Shown: piece after piece, positions 56,501-64,000 of the stretch
How positions within the stretch are numbered: position 1 is the stretch's first letter
Layout: every line of letters begins with the position of its first letter
Origin: Tessaracoccus sp. OH4464_COT-324
GTDB taxonomy: Bacteria; Actinomycetota; Actinomycetes; Propionibacteriales; Propionibacteriaceae
DNA length: 64,000 nucleotides
Assembly (NCBI RefSeq): GCF_003932855.1
Contig: NZ_RQYZ01000010.1
Span: forward strand, 19,776 to 83,775
Direction: 5' to 3'
The notes under the pieces: model-generated
Databases searched by the model: none
What the model was told of the DNA's origin: nothing
The model's input: only the letters and a program-made list of their open reading frames with translations
Program-made: the position numbers and the translations under genes

Positions 56501-57259
56501 CTACCTGCGCCCGAGAAACTCGACCTGGCCGATGCTGATTGCGTCGAACCGGCCCCTGGCGGACGACGGGTCGGTGGTAGCCACAATCTCCAATTCGACC
56601 GAGCTCGCCGTGATGGTAGGAAACAGCACTTCCTGGAAGCTGCTGGGCTTGCCGGTCATGCTCTGATCGAACCAGGAGCCGTCGGAGAAACGCCACCGAA
56701 CGGTCAGCAGCTGACGCTGTTCGTCGGTCTCGTGGGGGTCGTAGAGGTTTCCGCTGGCCAGCCTGAGCCCCACCAGATCCTGTTCGTTGCCCAGCTGGAA
56801 GCGCAGCACGTCACCCTCCCCGCGGCCCGAGCAGCGCCAGACCGTAGCCAGGCTGTAGTCAGCCAGCGCCTCCGGGTTGGAGTCCTCACAGGTGCTAGTG
56901 ACCCGATAGGGCAAAATGGTGCGGGTAGCGCCGTCGTAAACGGCTAGCGAAGAATCCGTTGACGGCCGCGGCAGCTTCACCGCCGAAAACCCGGGCGACG
57001 GCGTGGGGGTCGTCCCCCGGCCGGGTGCGCTAAGCAGCAGGCCACCGGAGACGTAACCGACCACCAGCATCAACAGCACCAAAACAGCGGCCATGTGGAG
57101 TGGGATTAACTTGGGCTGCGCGCCCTCCGCGCCCCGGCCCGCCACCTCCGGGCTCGCCTGAGCCGCCGGCGACTCCGGCAGCTGGGCCTCGTCGGCAGCC
57201 GCCTCCTCCTGCCCTTCCCGGTAGAGCTCGTCAGGTACTTGCAACTCCACGCGCTCCAT
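56501..57259 (-). CDS. Single-pass membrane protein with discoidin/NADase-type glycan-binding domain
   Basis: 252 residues from the ATG at 57259; the longer frame runs into the ppk1 leader and is rejected. An acidic, Ala-rich cytoplasmic segment (1-55) is followed by a membrane helix (about 58-80, MAAVLVLLMLVVGYVSGGLLL), a P/T linker and an extracytoplasmic beta-sandwich. The last resembles discoidin-like domains found in actinobacterial membrane proteins: PYRVTSTCEDSNPEALADYSLATVWRCSG (core DYSLATVWRC), VGLRLASGNLYD, WRFSDGSWFDQ. A glycan-binding role is suggested by family only. First gene of the operon ending in ygfZ and divergent from ppk1. Confidence 0.7.
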   Translation of the reverse strand: MERVELQVPDELYREGQEEAAADEAQLPESPAAQASPEVAGRGAEGAQPKLIPLHMAAVLVLLMLVVGYVSGGLLLSAPGRGTTPTPSPGFSAVKLPRPSTDSSLAVYDGATRTILPYRVTSTCEDSNPEALADYSLATVWRCSGRGEGDVLRFQLGNEQDLVGLRLASGNLYDPHETDEQRQLLTVRWRFSDGSWFDQSMTGKPSSFQEVLFPTITASSVELEIVATTDPSSARGRFDAISIGQVEFLGRR

Positions 57260-57371
57260 CGTAGAGGCTCCGGGAGCAGCCCAGTAGGATTGACCCACCT
57301 GAGCGCCTGCACCGACGTCGGCGCAGGCGGTCGCGATCAGCCACGCCGCACCCGCAAGCACCGGAGGAGTC

Positions 57372-59450
57372 ATGAGTATTGCCGAGCAGCCGCTGCCCGA
57401 TGGCCGCTACCACGACCGGGAGCTGTCCTGGCTGGATTTCAATCGGCGGGTGCTTGACCAGGCCGCCGACGAACTCCGGGTTCCGCTGATCGAGCGGGCG
57501 AAGTTCCTCGCCATCTTCTCCAGCAATCTCGACGAGTTCTTCATGGTGCGCGTGGCCGGCCTGAAGCGCCGCATCGACGCCGGGGTCGCGCAGCCGAGCG
57601 CGTCGGGAATCCTGCCCACGGAACTCTACGGGCGACTGTTGGAAAGGATCCACGAGCTGGTGGAGGAGCAGACGCGGGTCTTTTCCGACGTGCGCCCTCA
57701 GCTGGCCGAGCACGGCATCGAGATCCTGCGCTGGGACCAGCTATCCGCCAACGAGAAGGACCAGATGCGCACGGTGTTTTCGGATCGCATCTACCCCATC
57801 CTGACGCCGCTGGCGGTGGATTCGTCGCACCCCTTCCCGTACATTTCGGGCCTGTCGCTGAACCTCGCGGTGTCGTTGCGCAACCCGTCGACTGGCGCGC
57901 GACAGTTCGCGCGGATCAAGGTGCCCAGCCTGCTGCCCCGTTTTATGCAGGTGGGCGAGGGACGCTACCTGCCGATGGAGGAGATCATCGCTCGCCACCT
58001 GAATCAGCTGTTCACCGGGATGCACGTGCTGTCGCACACCACCTTCCGGGTGACGCGCAACGAGGACATCGAGGTGGAGGAAGACGACGCGGAGAACCTG
58101 CTGACCGCGCTGGAGCAAGAGCTCCTGCGCCGCAAGGTCGGCCGCCCACCCGTCAGGCTGGAGGTGGAAGACGACATCGACGATGCGATGCTCACGATGC
58201 TCCAGCAGGAGGTGGACGTCAGTGACCGGGAGGTATTCCGGCTGCCCGCCCCCCTGGACTTGCGGGGTCTGTTCCAGTTGGAGAGTTCCAAGCGGGAGGA
58301 TCTGAAATACCCCAACTTCCTGCCCACCACGCACCCGGACCTGGCGGAGGCCGAGACCGCCTCCCCTGCCGACCTGTTCCGCGCGTTGAAGCGCCGCGAC
58401 GTACTCGTCCAGCACCCCTACGACTCGTTCGCCACCAGCGTGCAGCGTTTCATTGAGCAGGCTGCCGCCGACCCGCACGTGCTGGCCATCAAGCAGACCC
58501 TTTACCGCACCTCCGGAGACTCCCCCATCGTGGACGCGCTGATCGAGGCCGCGCAGGCCGGCAAGCAGGTGCTGGCCATCGTCGAGATCAAGGCACGCTT
58601 CGACGAGCAGAACAACATCGGCTGGGCCCGAAAGCTGGAGCGGGCGGGTGTGCACGTCGTCTACGGCATGGTGGGCCTGAAGACGCATTGCAAGCTCTCG
58701 CTGGTGGTGCGCGACGAAAGCGACGGCCTGCGCCGCTACTGCCACATTGGCACCGGTAACTACAACCCGAAGACCGCGCGCATCTACGAGGATTTGGGGC
58801 TGCTCACCAGCAACCCGATCATCGCCGACGACGTGGCGCGCCTGTTCAACCACCTGTCGGGCATCACCCAGGAACGCAACTACCGGCGCATGCTCGTCGC
58901 CCCGCACGGCATCCGGGCCGGCCTGCTGAAGCTGATCGAGCACGAGATCGCGAACAAGGCCGCGGGTTTGCCCGCCGGGGTGCGGATCAAGGTCAACTCG
59001 GTGGTGGACGAAGCCATCACCGATGCACTGTATCGGGCGTCGGCGGCGGGCGTGCCTGTGGATCTGTGGGTGCGCGGCATCTGCACCATCCGGCCGGGTG
59101 TCGCAGGACTCAGCGAGAACATTCGGGTTCGTTCCATCCTGGGCCGTTTCCTGGAGCACTCCCGCATCTACTGGTTCGCCAACGGTGGTCAGCCGAAGGT
59201 GGGCATCGGCTCATCAGATCTGATGCACCGCAACCTGGATCGACGCGTTGAAGTGATCGTCAGCCTCTCCAACCGCCGCCACATCAACCAGATCACCGAG
59301 CTATTCGACCAGGCTTTCGCACCCGACACGGTCCACTGGGCGTTGGAGGACACCACCTGGCGGCGCTGCTTCGTCGACGATTCCGGCCAGCCGCTGGCCG
59401 ACCTGCAGGCCCAGCTCATCGAGGCGTTCAGCCGGCGGAGGAGTCGATGA
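57372..59450 (+). CDS. ppk1: Polyphosphate kinase 1
   Basis: 692 residues, usual length. It makes polyphosphate from ATP. The N-terminal domain begins [16 protein letters not shown] and [19 protein letters not shown]. The catalytic histidines are H458 ([12 protein letters not shown], the autophosphorylated one) and H619 ([13 protein letters not shown]). [15 protein letters not shown] and [12 protein letters not shown] are further family marks. It overlaps the mutT1-like gene by four bases, an arrangement also known in mycobacteria. Confidence 0.97.
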   Translation: MSIAEQPLPDGRYHDRELSWLDFNRRVLDQAADELRVPLIERAKFLAIFSSNLDEFFMVRVAGLKRRIDAGVAQPSASGILPTELYGRLLERIHELVEEQTRVFSDVRPQLAEHGIEILRWDQLSANEKDQMRTVFSDRIYPILTPLAVDSSHPFPYISGLSLNLAVSLRNPSTGARQFARIKVPSLLPRFMQVGEGRYLPMEEIIARHLNQLFTGMHVLSHTTFRVTRNEDIEVEEDDAENLLTALEQELLRRKVGRPPVRLEVEDDIDDAMLTMLQQEVDVSDREVFRLPAPLDLRGLFQLESSKREDLKYPNFLPTTHPDLAEAETASPADLFRALKRRDVLVQHPYDSFATSVQRFIEQAAADPHVLAIKQTLYRTSGDSPIVDALIEAAQAGKQVLAIVEIKARFDEQNNIGWARKLERAGVHVVYGMVGLKTHCKLSLVVRDESDGLRRYCHIGTGNYNPKTARIYEDLGLLTSNPIIADDVARLFNHLSGITQERNYRRMLVAPHGIRAGLLKLIEHEIANKAAGLPAGVRIKVNSVVDEAITDALYRASAAGVPVDLWVRGICTIRPGVAGLSENIRVRSILGRFLEHSRIYWFANGGQPKVGIGSSDLMHRNLDRRVEVIVSLSNRRHINQITELFDQAFAPDTVHWALEDTTWRRCFVDDSGQPLADLQAQLIEAFSRRRSR

Positions 59451-60313
59451 GCCCGAAGGTGCGCGCGGCCGGGGCGGTGGTGCTGCGCAATCGGGGCGAC
59501 CGCAGGGAGGTGTTGACGATCCACCGGCAGCGCTACGACGACTGGTCCCTGCCCAAGGGCAAGGCCTATCCTGACGAGGCCCGCCCCGTGACCGCGGTGC
59601 GGGAGGTGCGCGAGGAGACTGGAGTGCTGGCCCGGCTAGATGTCCGGCTGAGCAGCCTGAGCTACGGCGTCGGGCGGAGAACGAAGCAGGTCGACTACTG
59701 GCGGGCTAGCGTCGTGGCCAGCCACTACCGCGAGCCGGATCGCGAAGTGGATGAGGTGCGCTGGCTCAGCATCGACGAGGCCCACCGGCTGCTCACCTAC
59801 CCCAGCGAGGTGCGCATCCTCGATGAGGCGCTCGCCCTGCCCGACACCGTCGCCGTGCTGCTGGTGCGGCACGCGAAGGCGATGCTGCGCAAGGACTGGA
59901 CGGGCCGCGACCAGCGTCGCCGCCTCACCGGGCGCGGCAGGCGGCAGGCCGGCCAGCTGGTGCCGCTGTTGGAGGCCTACCGCGCCGCGCGTCTGGCGAG
60001 TTCGCCCGCGGTGCGCTGCATGGAAACCCTCGCTCCTTACGCCGCCCACGCGATGATCGACATCGATACCTTCGACCTGTTCACTGAGGAGGAGGGCACA
60101 ACCCGGCAGGCGGAGGTTGAGGAGCGCGTCCGTCGCCTGGCGGCGGGGTTGAAGAAGCCGACTGCGCTGTGCGGGCATCGGCCCGTGCTTCCCGCGATGC
60201 GGGCCGGTCTGAGCCTGCCCCCGGCGCCGATGCTGGTTGGCGAGGTGACCGTGGTGCACCGCGACAAGTCTGGCCGCAACGTTTCCGTGGAGACCCACAA
60301 GCCAACCGTGTGA
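59447..60313 (+). CDS. mutT1: MutT1-like Nudix hydrolase with C-terminal histidine phosphatase domain
   Basis: 288 residues. The Nudix domain (1-130) carries the box [23 protein letters not shown] (core REVREETG), with a [13 protein letters not shown] lead-in. The second domain (about 135-288) is a histidine phosphatase with [10 protein letters not shown] (RHG-type motif) and LCGHRPVLP. This two-domain form is actinobacterial MutT1, which hydrolyses 8-oxo-GTP, 8-oxo-dGTP or diadenosine polyphosphates. The ATG overlaps the ppk1 stop (ATGA). Confidence 0.92.
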   Translation: MSPKVRAAGAVVLRNRGDRREVLTIHRQRYDDWSLPKGKAYPDEARPVTAVREVREETGVLARLDVRLSSLSYGVGRRTKQVDYWRASVVASHYREPDREVDEVRWLSIDEAHRLLTYPSEVRILDEALALPDTVAVLLVRHAKAMLRKDWTGRDQRRRLTGRGRRQAGQLVPLLEAYRAARLASSPAVRCMETLAPYAAHAMIDIDTFDLFTEEEGTTRQAEVEERVRRLAAGLKKPTALCGHRPVLPAMRAGLSLPPAPMLVGEVTVVHRDKSGRNVSVETHKPTV

Positions 60314-60364
60314 GCGAGCGCACGGAGTAGCTGCCCGAGAAGACGGCCAAGGGAGCCTCGCCTT

Positions 60365-61543
60365 TTAGCCGCTTGGGCGGCTGGTTGGCTGTACCCCGGC
60401 TGAGCAGTTCAGCTGCCCCAGGCTTTCCTTCATCCGCAGAACACGCGCGGCCGCCTGGGTGATCAACTCGGCCATCTCCGGGTCGGAGCGTTGGGCGAGC
60501 AGCGCATCGGCCATGTCGCGCGCAAGCTTGGCGTCGGCTGTGATGATCAGGTCGCCCCCGGCACGCACGAACCGCACGGCCCGCTCGCCAGGCGGCAGAT
60601 CCGCCACCGCCTTGGCTGCGCCCAGATCGTCGGCGATCACCAGGCCGGAGAAGCCCAGATCGTCGCGCAGCATGCCCGTGATCACCCGTCTGCTGAACAC
60701 CGCGGGCGAGCCGGGGTCGATTCGTTCGAACACCGCCGACGACACCATCACCGCCGAAGCTCCCGCGGAGATGCCCTCGACGAACGGCCCCCAATAAGCG
60801 TCGCCGCGCACCGTCACGGCGTCGCTGGCCGGCTCGTGGTCGGTGTTTCCGGTGGCCCGGCCCAGCCCCGGGAAATGCTTCAAAGTGGTACCCACCCCGG
60901 CTTCACGCATCCCCTCGACGAAGCTGGCAACAGCCGCCCCCGCCCGGGCCGGGTCGGAGGAATAGTGCCGCTCCAGCCGGCCGATGGGCGCGTTGGTGCC
61001 CACGGCTTCCTCCGGCACCACGTCCGCGGTGGGCGCCAGGTTGAGTTGCACCCCGTGCTCGCGCAGCTCCGTGCCCCAGACCTTTGCCTGGGCGCGCAGC
61101 GCCGCCGGATCCATCCCACCCTGCGCCACCGCCGACGGCATCCGCGTGAACCCGGGCCCACGCAACCGCTGCACCTGCCCGCCTTCCTGATCTGCTGCCA
61201 CGGTGAGCGGCAAGCCCGCCGAACCCAAGGTCGAGAGCTGGGCCGTCAGGGCGCGGATCTGGCTAGCCGGGACATCGCTCCTGCCCAGCAGGACCACGGA
61301 ACCGGCCCGCGCCGCCCGTACCGCGTCGGCCGTTGTCGAGTCCAGGCCGGCAGTATCCACGCCCACCATCAGCAGTTGCCCGACGACGTCCTCGGGAGAC
61401 AGCGCCGACGCCCGCACGGCGCAGGCGTCGGTCATTGGCTGCGGCTCGCCGAGCTGCTGACCGTCGGAGTAGCGCGCCACCGGATCGGGTGCGCACGCCG
61501 CGACCGCGAGCGTCAACGCCACCCCCGCCAAGAGCTTACGCAC
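60365..61543 (-). CDS. GH3 beta-N-acetylhexosaminidase-like lipoprotein (NagZ family)
   Basis: 392 residues from a GTG at 61543, with AGGTGA five bases before it. A signal peptide ends in the lipobox VAAC (C17), so it should be anchored outside the membrane. The GH3 domain shows the family stretches LPLTVAADQEGGQVQRLRG (substrate-binding DQEGG), TTLKHFPGLGRATGNTDHE (the His dyad loop) and LVIADDLGAAKA (nucleophile in DDLG). It probably trims N-acetylglucosamine from peptidoglycan fragments. It overlaps the upstream mycothione reductase by eight bases. Confidence 0.9.
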   Translation of the reverse strand: MRKLLAGVALTLAVAACAPDPVARYSDGQQLGEPQPMTDACAVRASALSPEDVVGQLLMVGVDTAGLDSTTADAVRAARAGSVVLLGRSDVPASQIRALTAQLSTLGSAGLPLTVAADQEGGQVQRLRGPGFTRMPSAVAQGGMDPAALRAQAKVWGTELREHGVQLNLAPTADVVPEEAVGTNAPIGRLERHYSSDPARAGAAVASFVEGMREAGVGTTLKHFPGLGRATGNTDHEPASDAVTVRGDAYWGPFVEGISAGASAVMVSSAVFERIDPGSPAVFSRRVITGMLRDDLGFSGLVIADDLGAAKAVADLPPGERAVRFVRAGGDLIITADAKLARDMADALLAQRSDPEMAELITQAAARVLRMKESLGQLNCSAGVQPTSRPSG

Positions 61544-62939
61544 CGGGATCACCTGATGGCTGCTGCTGCAGCAACCCAAGCAGCGCGTTCTCCACGACTT
61601 CCGGTAGCGCCGGATGAATCCAGTACTGCCCGCGAGCCATTTCGGGCACGGTGAGCCCGAAGGACATCGCCTGGATCAGCGGCTGGATCAGCGTCGCCGC
61701 CTGCGGCCCGACGATGTGCGCGCCCAGCAGGTACCAGTTGACGGGGTCTGCCAGGAGCTTGACGAAGTGTCCTTGGCTCTCCATCGCCCAGCCGTGGGCC
61801 ACGCCGGCGTACTCCTGCACCTTCGCGACGTAGCTCACCCCCCAGTCCCGCAGCTGCTGCTCGGTGGCGCCCACGCAGGCCACCTGAGGTTTGGTGAACA
61901 CCGCGGCGGGCACGTAGCGGTGATCCGATTCGATAGGTTCGCCGCCCAGCAGGTTGTGTTGCACGACGCGCATCTCGTGGTTTGCCACGTGCTTGAGCAG
62001 GTAGTCCGACGAGATGTCGCCCAGCGCCCAGATGTGCGGCTGGGAGGTGCGCTGGGTCGCGTCGACGCGCACCTGGCCGTCGGGGGCGTAGGCGACGCCC
62101 GCCGCGTCGAGGTTGAGGGCCTCGTAGTTTCGCTGCCTGCCGATCGCGACGAGCACCAGGTCGGTCAGGTACTCGTACTCGACGCCGTTGCTGTCGGCGG
62201 TGATCACCGCGATATCGTCGGCGGGCCCCTCCTCAATGCAGGAAACCTGCTGGTTGAACCGCAGTTTGACGCGTTCACGCATCTGCTCCGCCACCCGCGC
62301 CGACACGGCCTCATCGTGGCCGCGCAGCAGCACGTCGGAGCGGTGCACGATGGTGACGTCCACGCCCAGCGAGGTGAAGATGTGCGCGAACTCCATGGCG
62401 ATGTATCCGCCGCCCAGAATCACCATCCGCTCCGGCAGTTCATTGATCCGCATGACGGTGTCGGAGGTGTGTATCCGCTGCTCCACCTCAGTTGCGATCG
62501 GGGCCTCGATCATGCGTGGCCGTGAACCCGTCGCCAGCACGATCTGGTCGGCGGTGATCAATTCATCGCCGACGGAGAGTGTATGCGGGTCCACGAAGGA
62601 GGCTTCGCCCTGGAAAACGGTCACGTTTTCACTGTCCTGGCGCCAGCGCAGCCCGCTTTCTGAAAGGGAGTCGAGCCGACCGAAGATGCGTTCCCGGATG
62701 GCGGGCCAGTCGGCGCGCCCGGGCGTGAGGCTGAGCCCGAGCTTCTCCGCTTCTTCGTGACCGCTGAGCAGATCCGAGGGGTAGACGTACATTTTCGTGG
62801 GAATGCAGCCTCGGTTCAGGCAGGTTCCGCCGAACACGCTGTGTCGCTCGATCAGCGCTACCTTGCGGTCGGCGAACCGGTCGTCGATCAGCGAATTGCC
62901 AGAGCCCGACCCGATGACTGCGATATCGAAATGCTGCAT
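61536..62939 (-). CDS. mtr: Mycothione reductase
   Basis: 467 residues from the ATG at 62939. It reduces mycothiol disulfide with NADPH. It is a flavin disulfide reductase with FAD motif GSGSGNSLID (10-19), redox pair C40 and C45 (GGTCLNRGCIPTKM), NADPH motif ILGGGYIAMEFAHIF, ALGDISSDYLLKHVANHE, and C-terminal HPALPEVVENALL with the catalytic His. GCIPTKMYVYPSDL and the short N-terminus distinguish it from lipoamide dehydrogenase. It marks the organism as a mycothiol-using actinobacterium. The longer start at 63035 crosses the divergent SDR start. Confidence 0.94.
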   Translation of the reverse strand: MQHFDIAVIGSGSGNSLIDDRFADRKVALIERHSVFGGTCLNRGCIPTKMYVYPSDLLSGHEEAEKLGLSLTPGRADWPAIRERIFGRLDSLSESGLRWRQDSENVTVFQGEASFVDPHTLSVGDELITADQIVLATGSRPRMIEAPIATEVEQRIHTSDTVMRINELPERMVILGGGYIAMEFAHIFTSLGVDVTIVHRSDVLLRGHDEAVSARVAEQMRERVKLRFNQQVSCIEEGPADDIAVITADSNGVEYEYLTDLVLVAIGRQRNYEALNLDAAGVAYAPDGQVRVDATQRTSQPHIWALGDISSDYLLKHVANHEMRVVQHNLLGGEPIESDHRYVPAAVFTKPQVACVGATEQQLRDWGVSYVAKVQEYAGVAHGWAMESQGHFVKLLADPVNWYLLGAHIVGPQAATLIQPLIQAMSFGLTVPEMARGQYWIHPALPEVVENALLGLLQQQPSGDPGA

Positions 62940-63033
62940 TCCCCCATCCTGCCATCTGCCGCTGACGATTGGGTTCCGCCCCGCTCGCCGGGCACGGGAT
63001 CGGCGAGCGGTGTTGCCGGGTAGTGTGTCGGAC

Positions 63034-63789
63034 ATGACTTCTCAGTGGGCTGTGATCACTGGCGCATCCTCCGGGATTGGCGCCTGCTTTGCGCGCGAAC
63101 TGGCCAGACGGGGCTCCGATGTGCTGCTGGCGGCGCGCAACGGCACCCGGCTGGCGGAGCTGGCTGAAGAGCTGCGCGGGCAGTACGCGGTCGATGTGCG
63201 GGTGCGGTCTCTGGATCTGGCCGCCGACGGCGGCGCGGAATTGGCGGAAGAGTTGCGCGAGCTTGATGTGCACACCCTCGTCAACAATGCAGGCTTCGGC
63301 ACCGCTGGCCGCTTCGCCGAGCTGGACGGCACGAGCCTGGCGCGACAGGTCAGCCTCAACGTGGCGGCGCTCACCGAGCTCAGCCACGCCGTCGCACCCG
63401 CGATGGTGCGGCGAGGCCGGGGAGCGATCATCAATGTGGCCAGCACCGCCGCTTTCCAGCCGGTGCCCGAGATGGCGGTCTACGCCGCGACCAAGGCTTA
63501 CGTGCTGAGCTTCACCGTCGCGCTCTGGGAGGAACTGCATCCTACGGGGGTGCGCGCCCTGGCCGTGTGCCCCGGCCCCACCGACACCGCTTTCTTCGAC
63601 AACATGGGCGACATCCTGCGCACGCGGCGCAGGCCCGAGCAGGTGGTGGCCAGCGCGTTCACCGGGCTGAAACGTCACCAGCCCTTCGTCGTTGACGGCG
63701 CGGGCAACTACCTGCTCACCTTCACTAACCGCTTTGCTCCGGTACGGCTCTCCGCCAAGGTGGCCCGACGTATCCTGCACCACACCTAG
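63034..63789 (+). CDS. Short-chain dehydrogenase/reductase
   Basis: 251 residues from the ATG at 63034; the upstream extension is antisense to mtr. The cofactor motif is VITGASSGIGACFARELARRG (core TGASSGIG). NNAGFG, the serine in NVASTAAF and the catalytic YAATK complete the classical SDR set. It resembles the YqjQ/DltE-like group with an LPxKVARR-like tail (LSAKVARRILHHT). The substrate is unknown. Divergent from mtr, 94 bp apart. Confidence 0.88.
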   Translation: MTSQWAVITGASSGIGACFARELARRGSDVLLAARNGTRLAELAEELRGQYAVDVRVRSLDLAADGGAELAEELRELDVHTLVNNAGFGTAGRFAELDGTSLARQVSLNVAALTELSHAVAPAMVRRGRGAIINVASTAAFQPVPEMAVYAATKAYVLSFTVALWEELHPTGVRALAVCPGPTDTAFFDNMGDILRTRRRPEQVVASAFTGLKRHQPFVVDGAGNYLLTFTNRFAPVRLSAKVARRILHHT

Positions 63790-63837
63790 GACGCTTCGCT
63801 TAGGCCGAACCTCTAGTACTCGGGCGGCCGTGGATTG

Positions 63838-63910
63838 TCAGGTAACCGGCGTATGTGCGGGGCGCCACCACACCACCCCTGCCAGCACCGCGAGCACCAC
63901 GGTGACGGCT
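63838..63910 (-). pseudogene. 3' remnant of a membrane-protein gene cut by an IS element
   Basis: Minus-strand frame of 23 residues (AVTVVLAVLAGVVWWRPAHT plus PVT) ending at the stop 63840-63838. It is one hydrophobic helix with a short W/R tail, as at the end of a membrane protein. It is open up to the presumed IS end at 63911. No start exists in the window. The remaining bases 63790-63837 show nothing. Confidence 0.4.
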
Positions 63911-64000
63911 GGGTCTGTCCGAAATTCGGTGTGTGGGGTCCGGCGGTTTTCATCAGTGAGTGGTTCTCTCGAACCGTCCGGCGAAGGTGATCGCGAACGC
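63911..64000 (-). mobile_element. End of an IS256-family insertion sequence
   Basis: The sequence GGGTCTGTCCGAAATTCGG from 63911 looks like an IS256-type terminal inverted repeat. It is followed 24 bp later, on the minus strand, by the end of a mutator-type transposase. The element continues beyond the window. Confidence 0.6.
63953..64000 (-). CDS. IS256-family transposase, last 15 residues
   Basis: The minus-strand frame reads AFAITFAGRFERTTH and stops at 63955-63953. The AFAITF-x-GR stretch is the typical C-terminal end of mutator/IS256 transposases. The rest lies outside the window. Confidence 0.65.
   Translation of the reverse strand, partial: AFAITFAGRFERTTH

Overview
The window is about 64 kb of GC-rich, densely coded bacterial DNA with many GTG starts and many 4-bp ATGA gene overlaps. 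Mycothione reductase, DUF3151, a SigE-family ECF sigma factor, SatD, MutT1 (Nudix plus phosphatase) and a fused proline dehydrogenase/GSA dehydrogenase all point to an actinobacterium. A member of Propionibacteriales/Propionibacteriaceae fits best; this placement is inferred from gene content only.

Layout. Positions 1-7.3 kb (mostly minus strand) hold the 5' two thirds of purL, a YcaQ/AlkX-type DNA glycosylase on the plus strand, an ECF sigma/anti-sigma-like pair, and an MFS transporter-purC-purS-purQ operon ending in a clear terminator. 7.4-11.3 kb is a NarL-type two-component system followed by a NatAB-like ABC exporter; both are preceded by similar TTCCCC-N-GGGGA boxes. 11.4-12.8 kb is purB. 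12.9-17.5 kb carries a TetR regulator, a methionine-rich thioredoxin lipoprotein, a DipZ-like CcdA/thioredoxin fusion and an OmpR-type two-component system.

17.6-33.3 kb is the most striking part: three tandem paralogous secreted subtilases of 1646 to 1750 residues, resembling lactocepin or C5a peptidase, each closed by its own strong hairpin terminator. All three end exactly at an LPKTG motif plus one residue (LPKTGA, LPKTGA, LPKTGR). They lack the hydrophobic segment and basic tail of a normal sortase signal. A fourth secreted protein at 45.8-49.3 kb, a GH29 alpha-L-fucosidase with Ig-like and discoidin domains, ends the same way (LPRTGV). Together they look like a family of exported enzymes with a shared minimal C-terminal tag, and this is the best candidate for an undescribed system.

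33.4-36.2 kb returns to purine synthesis (purD, purA with a coupled small membrane protein). 36.4-38.7 kb is a PTS-dependent dihydroxyacetone kinase operon (dhaKLM). 38.8-45.7 kb has DUF3151, a patatin, a DUF2975/XRE pair with an operator-rich promoter, typA, an HD protein, a small membrane protein, satD with a palindrome over its start codon, and a TspO-like membrane protein. 49.4-63.8 kb contains trhO, the fused proline catabolism enzyme, ppk2, a four-gene operon ending in ygfZ (including a 39-residue membrane peptide), ppk1-mutT1, a GH3 lipoprotein overlapping mycothione reductase, and an SDR. The last 90 bp look like one end of an IS256-family element that seems to have cut off an unknown membrane-protein gene.

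Seven de novo purine genes (purL, Q, S, C, B, D, A) lie within 36 kb but are interrupted by regulatory, redox and surface-protease modules. No rRNA, tRNA or CRISPR array was recognised.
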